In this document: piece after piece, positions 60,401 to 64,000 of the stretch
Layout: every line of letters begins with the position of its first letter
Position numbering within the stretch: position 1 is the stretch's first letter
NCBI GenBank assembly: GCA_021202845.1
Contig: JAJQCF010000022.1
Coordinates: 55,097-119,096 of the forward strand
Source: Oscillospiraceae bacterium
Lineage (GTDB): Bacteria > Bacillota > Clostridia > Oscillospirales > Oscillospiraceae
Reading direction: 5' to 3'
Length of the DNA stretch: 64,000 nt
Translations under genes and position numbers: made by a program
Notes under the pieces: generated by a model
What the model was told of the DNA's origin: nothing
The model's input: the letters and a program-made list of their open reading frames with translations, nothing else
The model's database searches: none

Positions 60401-61047
60401 CGAGCAGCAGCACGACTGATACGGATGACACCGGCACCACCGATACCACCATGAACACCACGCCCATAGAGATTGCGGCGACCGAGATTATGACGGCTGA
60501 GGAGGCCGCGGAGGCTGTGGCGGCTATGACCGACGTTGACCCGACCGCGTACTACTATGACGCTACGCTGTGGGCTGTGCAGAACGGCATAATTAACGGC
60601 ACAAGCGATGTAACATTCGACCCCGAAATCGGATGTACCCGCGCGATGATAGTCACGCTGCTCTACCGCTTGGCCGGCACGCCGGAATTCGGAATCAGCG
60701 ACACCGGCTTCATAGATGTGTCCGAGAGCGCGTACTACTACGACGCGGTGCTGTGGGCCGTTGAAAACGGTATCACAAACGGCGTGAGCGACGATATGTT
60801 TGCCCCCGACCTCATCTGCACTCGTGAGCAGATTGTCACACTGATGTACCGCTTCGTCGGTCAGCCGGAAACGGACGCGGAGCTCATCTTCACGGACGTT
60901 AATCCTGATTACTACTCCACCAACGCCATTATCTGGGCGTATGCCAACGGCATCACCGATGGCATCGGAGACAATCAGTTCGGACCTACTCTCGACTGCA
61001 CGCGCGCGCAGGTAGTGACCTTCCTCTACCGCTTTGCGCAGCTCTGA
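57439..61047 (+). CDS. SLH-anchored scaffold protein with five cohesin-like modules
   Basis: 1202 aa. Signal peptide (STALIAMLALLLSLFGAAAYA). Cohesin-like modules lie at about 27-180, 209-350, 363-505, 508-648 and 650-785. Repeated features include NxGFAGMTLTVSVPxGW, DYAVTADMTSSF, FASxENVTxxGVLCWIEY and a closing GTITV strand. Modules 3-5 are most alike. Gly/Ser and Pro/Glu linkers separate the first three. An Ig-like region (787-895), a YYTVTL repeat module (896-970), a Ser-rich linker and three SLH repeats (about 1030-1202; ending CTRAQVVTFLYRF) follow. SLH domains bind wall polymers, so it would display up to five dockerin proteins on the surface. No dockerin of its own. Confidence 0.88.
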   Translation: MTHIFRRSTALIAMLALLLSLFGAAAYADSAITFTVTQVTESVDLTDGDAEMVLAIGIENNTGFAGFDLTLELPSGWEVASFATSYNDGSSTSRSILTGHSFTSLSNGNSFSGASSANLTTSSGTIAWVTVTVPSGTAAGDYEVSLTVDSLSYVSGSAGTSDDIVKMDTSSIDVNGCTVTVANTGSSSSGDSGSSGDDDEGGSSGTTVAGGTIVVGDASIDVSETDSVIVPLNITENGGFAGLTLTVSVPDGFEVTAAEYINGDDYAVTADMTGELNANGENGAVLVFASSANVTDTGVIAWLTYTATSSAANGEFEISVTVDEAYDASDLHTNLASYYTTESGALTVSGVSEAEPEPEPDPTSGTVSVGSVSASVADSDTVLVPISIADNEGFAGMTLTVSVPEGWTTSNVYFASGEDYAVTADMTSSFKVNAKTNADVTVTFASAENMTDNGVLCWIEYVVPSNASSGTSVVSVTVTEAYTAEALTSNWAENFTTVSGTITLTAPTITVGSSTVNLADNEDVVLVPVSIENNVGFAGMTLTVTVPEGWKTSNVYFVNGSDYAITADMTSAFSINAKTNADVTVTFASSENVTEDGVLCWIEYVVPAAVGEYEVTATVSELYTADALTNNLAGSCESVAGTLTVVQPVVSAGSVAADNNVGTCVLVPISIAGNAGFAGMTLTVSVPDDWTTTNVYFVNGDDYAITADMTSSFKIDAKSNGDVTVTFASAENVAGDGVLCWVEYTWTGSVDEGEYAVSVTVDEAYAADDLTTNLASYYTAEGGTITVSSYGYSISVDADSVTAGDTVTVTLTVTGDNTEDAVFYVTYSSDLFMFESAEGAAAADGDGAVALTLTEAGTVTLTFTVNDCEESATGEFSTYYIYSGATESSAALSVSVSYVKYYTVTLQTSSGSEIASCSVSAGSTVGSVLTEDDLSAGDSAGWIISGGDGTKYTSEEVLAMTVTDDITFRVYKKSSSGGSSSGGSSSGTSSSTTDTDDTGTTDTTMNTTPIEIAATEIMTAEEAAEAVAAMTDVDPTAYYYDATLWAVQNGIINGTSDVTFDPEIGCTRAMIVTLLYRLAGTPEFGISDTGFIDVSESAYYYDAVLWAVENGITNGVSDDMFAPDLICTREQIVTLMYRFVGQPETDAELIFTDVNPDYYSTNAIIWAYANGITDGIGDNQFGPTLDCTRAQVVTFLYRFAQL

Positions 61048-61238
61048 TGCACGCGCAAGAACAAAACTATATAGTGCTCCGACGCGCCCAGCCGCGCGCC
61101 GGAGCGGGACGCCGCTGAAATAACGCGGCAAGCCGGTCGGGTCGGAGAAAATTTCTTCGGCTCGATTGGGCGTAAACTGGGGCGACGGCAAAATCGCCCA
61201 AAAAATCCTTAGAAAGCAATGCGCAGGTATACAAAAAC

Positions 61239-62606
61239 ATGAAAAAATCTATTTACAAGCTCCTTTCCCTGCTGCTGGCCGTCTCTCTCATGGCCTCGCT
61301 CGGTGTCAGCGCACTGGCGGCGGACGAGCCGACCATAACCGTCGGCAGCGCCAGCGCCAGCGTCACGAGCGGCGAGACCACCGTGACGATTCCTGTAAGC
61401 ATATCCCAGAACCCGGGCTTTGCCGGAATGACGCTCTATGTCTCCATTCCCGACGGCTGTGCCGCCGAGAGCGTTGCGGTCACGAGCGGCAGCAGCTATG
61501 CCGTCACCGCGGACATGGTGTACGTCAACAACCTCAGCTACGACTTGGACGGCGAGACTGTTGTCAGCCTCAACTTCGCCGCGCAGGACGACGTTACCGA
61601 AAACGGTGTGCTCTGCTGGATAACCTACAGCGTGAGCCGTACCGCAAATAACGGTGAGAACGCGGTTGAGATAGTCGGCGGCAGCATTTACCAAGCCGAC
61701 GCGCTTACGACTGATATTTTCAGCTCCTTCACCACCGTCGGCGGCGCTATAACCGTCTCCGGCAGCGCTGGCAGCGGCAGCTCGGCCACGACCACAACAA
61801 CGACCACAACCACAACAGCGACGACCACCACGACGGAGGGCGCAACTGTTGAGACAACCTCCGGCGGCGCTGTCATTACGCTCGACGAGGGCGTCACGAG
61901 CGCCACAGTGCTTATTCCCGCCAGCGGCCTCAGCTACGCCTCCGTTGCCAAGGACGCCGGCACCAACGAGATTATCAAGCTCTGCGTCCCCACAACCGAG
62001 GGTATGCTTGTTGTCGTAACGCAGTCGTGCGAGCTGACGATTTCCACCAACTCCAAGACCTTTGCCGACGTTTCCTCCGGCGACTGGTACGCCTCCGCCG
62101 TGACCTTTGCCGCCGCGCGCGAGATTCTCAACGGCACCGGCAGCGGCTTTGAGCCCAACGCCAACATGGACCGCTCTATGGTGGCGCAGATGCTCTATAA
62201 CTTCGACGCCGACGCCGAGCCGACCGCCTCCGCGGGCTTCACGGACGTTGCCGACAGCGCGTGGTACGCCGACGCCGTCAACTGGGCAGCGGGCGAGGGC
62301 ATTGTCTCCGGCACCGGCAGCGGCGAGTTTTCGCCGAGCGGCAGCGTGACGCGCGAGCAGCTTGCCGTCATGCTCTATAACTACGCCAAGGCTAAGGGCT
62401 ACGACGTGAGCGCGAGCGCCTCGCTCTCCGCCTTCTCCGACGCCTCCGCCGTCAGCAGCTGGGCGAGCAGCGCCATGAGCTGGGCAGTCGGCGCGGGACT
62501 TATCTCCGGCGTGGACAGCACAAACCTTGACCCGACCGGCACCGCCACGCGCGCGCAGGTCGCAACCATTCTCATGCGCTTCTGCTCTCTGGCAGTGGGC
62601 GCGTAA
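61239..62606 (+). CDS. SLH-anchored protein with one cohesin-like module
   Basis: 455 aa. Signal peptide (KLLSLLLAVSLMASLGVSALA). One cohesin-like module (about 28-180; NPGFAGMTLYVSIPDG, DVTENGVLCWITY, closing AITVSG) resembles those of the previous gene. A 20-residue Thr linker and a small beta region lead to three SLH repeats (about 273-455; FADVSSGDWYASAV, FTDVADSAWYADAVNW). It would present one dockerin partner on the wall. RBS is weak (GCAGGT). The 191-nt gap before it holds GC-rich dyads (such as TGGGCG / CGCCCA) but no clear promoter or T-run. Confidence 0.87.
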   Translation: MKKSIYKLLSLLLAVSLMASLGVSALAADEPTITVGSASASVTSGETTVTIPVSISQNPGFAGMTLYVSIPDGCAAESVAVTSGSSYAVTADMVYVNNLSYDLDGETVVSLNFAAQDDVTENGVLCWITYSVSRTANNGENAVEIVGGSIYQADALTTDIFSSFTTVGGAITVSGSAGSGSSATTTTTTTTTTATTTTTEGATVETTSGGAVITLDEGVTSATVLIPASGLSYASVAKDAGTNEIIKLCVPTTEGMLVVVTQSCELTISTNSKTFADVSSGDWYASAVTFAAAREILNGTGSGFEPNANMDRSMVAQMLYNFDADAEPTASAGFTDVADSAWYADAVNWAAGEGIVSGTGSGEFSPSGSVTREQLAVMLYNYAKAKGYDVSASASLSAFSDASAVSSWASSAMSWAVGAGLISGVDSTNLDPTGTATRAQVATILMRFCSLAVGA

Positions 62607-62705
62607 CAGCAAACTAATAAAAATGCGGCGGCGGGCGCACTGTCCGCCGCTGCACGAGGGCAAAAAAGAGATTTTGGCCGCACTCGGCGGCACTTGGAGG
62701 TCTGT

Positions 62706-64000
62706 ATGATGATAAAGATAATTATGGAAAATCCTATAAGGAGGATATGCGCGCTCACGCTCTGCGCGGTGCTTGTGCTGTCGCAGCTGGGCATGACGAC
62801 GCGGGCGGCGGATGCCGACATTTATATCACCAACGCCTCCGAGCTTGCGGAGCTGGCGGACAGCGTCAACTCCGGTGACGATTACGAGGGCGCAACGGTT
62901 GCTCTGACGCGCGACATCGACCTCTCCGGCGTGGTGAGTGCCATTGACGAGGAGGCCGGATTTGACATAATCGAGCCGGAACCGGGCGTGCGCTTCACGC
63001 TTGGCGGAATGTCCGGCACCGGATACGAGAGCGCGGAGGGCGAGGGCTGGACGTGTTCATACACCTACAGCGGCTCGTTCGGCTCCAACAACACCTTTGT
63101 GGCGGGCGGAATATACTACGCCACGGCATATTTTTACGCAGATACTGATAACGACTATTACTTTGACACCGAAGATAATATGACATTCCCCGAGGGCTGG
63201 ACGCTTGAGGAGTGGAGCCGCAGCGCCATAACCATGACGCGCGAGTACTCGCTGGAAGAAGCGAACGCCACGCACACCAGCGACAGCAGCGGCAGAAGCT
63301 ACGTCACTCTGAGTTCATATGCTTATTATCTATACATAATCGCGGGCGAAACGAGGACGGACGCGGGCATTGCCAGCGCGACCGTGTCCCTGTCCCGCGA
63401 CGGCAGCCTGACAGTCACTCTGCCGGTTGAGGATGAGGAAAACGAGATTACCGGCTGTACGCTGGCTTCAACCGGCGCTGTCTCCGTCTACGGCATCGAC
63501 TACACCTCCGGCGGAGGTTACCCGCCGCTCAGCGGCGTGGAGGTCACGCTCATCGACACCGATTTCACAAACGGCGTGCGCGGCGTAATCGGCAGCGACG
63601 GCTATGTGCGCTTTTACATCACCGGCGACGACGGCAGCGCGAGCGTGACCTACGCCGAGACGAGCTACGGCGTTTCCGTAACAAGCGACGGCGGCGCGGT
63701 CGCGGGCGCGGCAGTGACGGGGGACGAGAACGGCCTTGTAGTCGCCCTACCCGACGCTGTGACGGCGGCGGAGGTTACGGTCACAAGCGGCGGCGCGGCG
63801 GTCGAGGGCATGACTGTGAGCGTCTACGCCGCGGACTACTCCGTGGTCGCAGTGACTGACGGCAGCGGCACAGCGAGCGCCGACAGCGCGAGCGCTGCAA
63901 TATCTTCTGTAGATTTCACCGTTGCCGAGCCTGTCGCCGAGGCGGCGGTCGGCGGGGTGACGACTGAGGCCGAGGAATACACGGCGGAAATAGCGTGGTA
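62706..64000 (+). CDS. Large secreted surface protein, cut by the window edge
   Basis: At least 431 residues, open at the right edge. Starts at 62706 or 62709 (GGAGG 62696-62700; the second has better spacing). Signal peptide (ICALTLCAVLVLSQLGMTTRAADA), then ITNASELAELADSVNSGDDYEGATVALTRDIDLSG, the start of a beta-helix-type surface domain. Later come Gly/Ala/Val/Thr-rich Ig-like repeats (GVSVTSDGGAVAGAAVTGDENG, EVTVTSGGAAVEGMTVSVYA). No cohesin or dockerin seen in the visible part. Follows the SLH-cohesin gene by 99 nt with a GC hairpin (about 62625-62650) between. Confidence 0.75.
   Translation, partial: MMIKIIMENPIRRICALTLCAVLVLSQLGMTTRAADADIYITNASELAELADSVNSGDDYEGATVALTRDIDLSGVVSAIDEEAGFDIIEPEPGVRFTLGGMSGTGYESAEGEGWTCSYTYSGSFGSNNTFVAGGIYYATAYFYADTDNDYYFDTEDNMTFPEGWTLEEWSRSAITMTREYSLEEANATHTSDSSGRSYVTLSSYAYYLYIIAGETRTDAGIASATVSLSRDGSLTVTLPVEDEENEITGCTLASTGAVSVYGIDYTSGGGYPPLSGVEVTLIDTDFTNGVRGVIGSDGYVRFYITGDDGSASVTYAETSYGVSVTSDGGAVAGAAVTGDENGLVVALPDAVTAAEVTVTSGGAAVEGMTVSVYAADYSVVAVTDGSGTASADSASAAISSVDFTVAEPVAEAAVGGVTTEAEEYTAEIAW

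Overview
The window looks like chromosome from a high-GC, Gram-positive, spore-forming clostridium, most likely of the Oscillospiraceae/Ruminococcaceae type. Evidence: an hrcA-grpE-dnaK-dnaJ operon under a CIRCE operator, a SleB-type spore cortex hydrolase, pyruvate phosphate dikinase with a glycolytic operon, S-layer-homology (SLH) surface proteins, and cohesin and dockerin modules. The lineage is an inference from gene content; there is no rRNA or other marker here. No tRNA, rRNA or CRISPR array was found.

Layout. 1-7.4 kb (minus): truncated hpf, a membrane leucine-rich-repeat (LRR) protein, and the heat-shock operon. 7.5-11.2 kb (plus): a Fur-family regulator with a znuACB-like metal importer and a phosphopantetheinyl transferase, ending in a decayed IS5-like element fused to an SSB-like gene end. 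11.7-15.4 kb: a PARG-like macrodomain protein, two divergent sirtuins and a nitroreductase on the minus strand, opposite an Rrf2-type regulator; this resembles a reversible ADP-ribosylation operon. 15.4-28.4 kb: rpsU, an OGG1-like glycosylase, guaB, a LysR/LysE pair, a YpsA-like protein, sleB, an FMN-binding protein, and a run of minus-strand cell-envelope genes. 28.5-41 kb (plus): smc-ftsY, rdgB, yhbY, a nadD-yqeK fusion, an LCP-family gene, rsfS, leuS and a sigma-like membrane protein. 41-49 kb: ppdK, then pgk-tpiA-gpmI-eno on the minus strand.

The most unusual region is 50.2-64 kb. It starts with an ExbB-like/DUF2149 gene pair and a Gly-Pro-Met-rich protein. Two paralogous secreted proteins follow, each with a C-terminal dockerin. 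Next come an SLH-anchored protein with five cohesin-like modules, a second SLH protein with one cohesin-like module, and the start of another large secreted protein. No glycoside hydrolase is visible, and the large domains of the dockerin proteins look more like metal or tetrapyrrole substrate-binding proteins. I therefore read this as a cell-surface cohesin-dockerin assembly for something other than cellulose breakdown.

The ExbB-like operon and both dockerin genes share a conserved structured 5' leader, at about 50.24, 52.39 and 54.93 kb. Each copy ends in a terminator overlapped by a competing antiterminator, as in a riboswitch or attenuator. I could not match it to a riboswitch class I know. 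Shared leaders plus cohesin-dockerin pairing suggest one co-regulated nutrient-capture system, the best candidate here for something undescribed.
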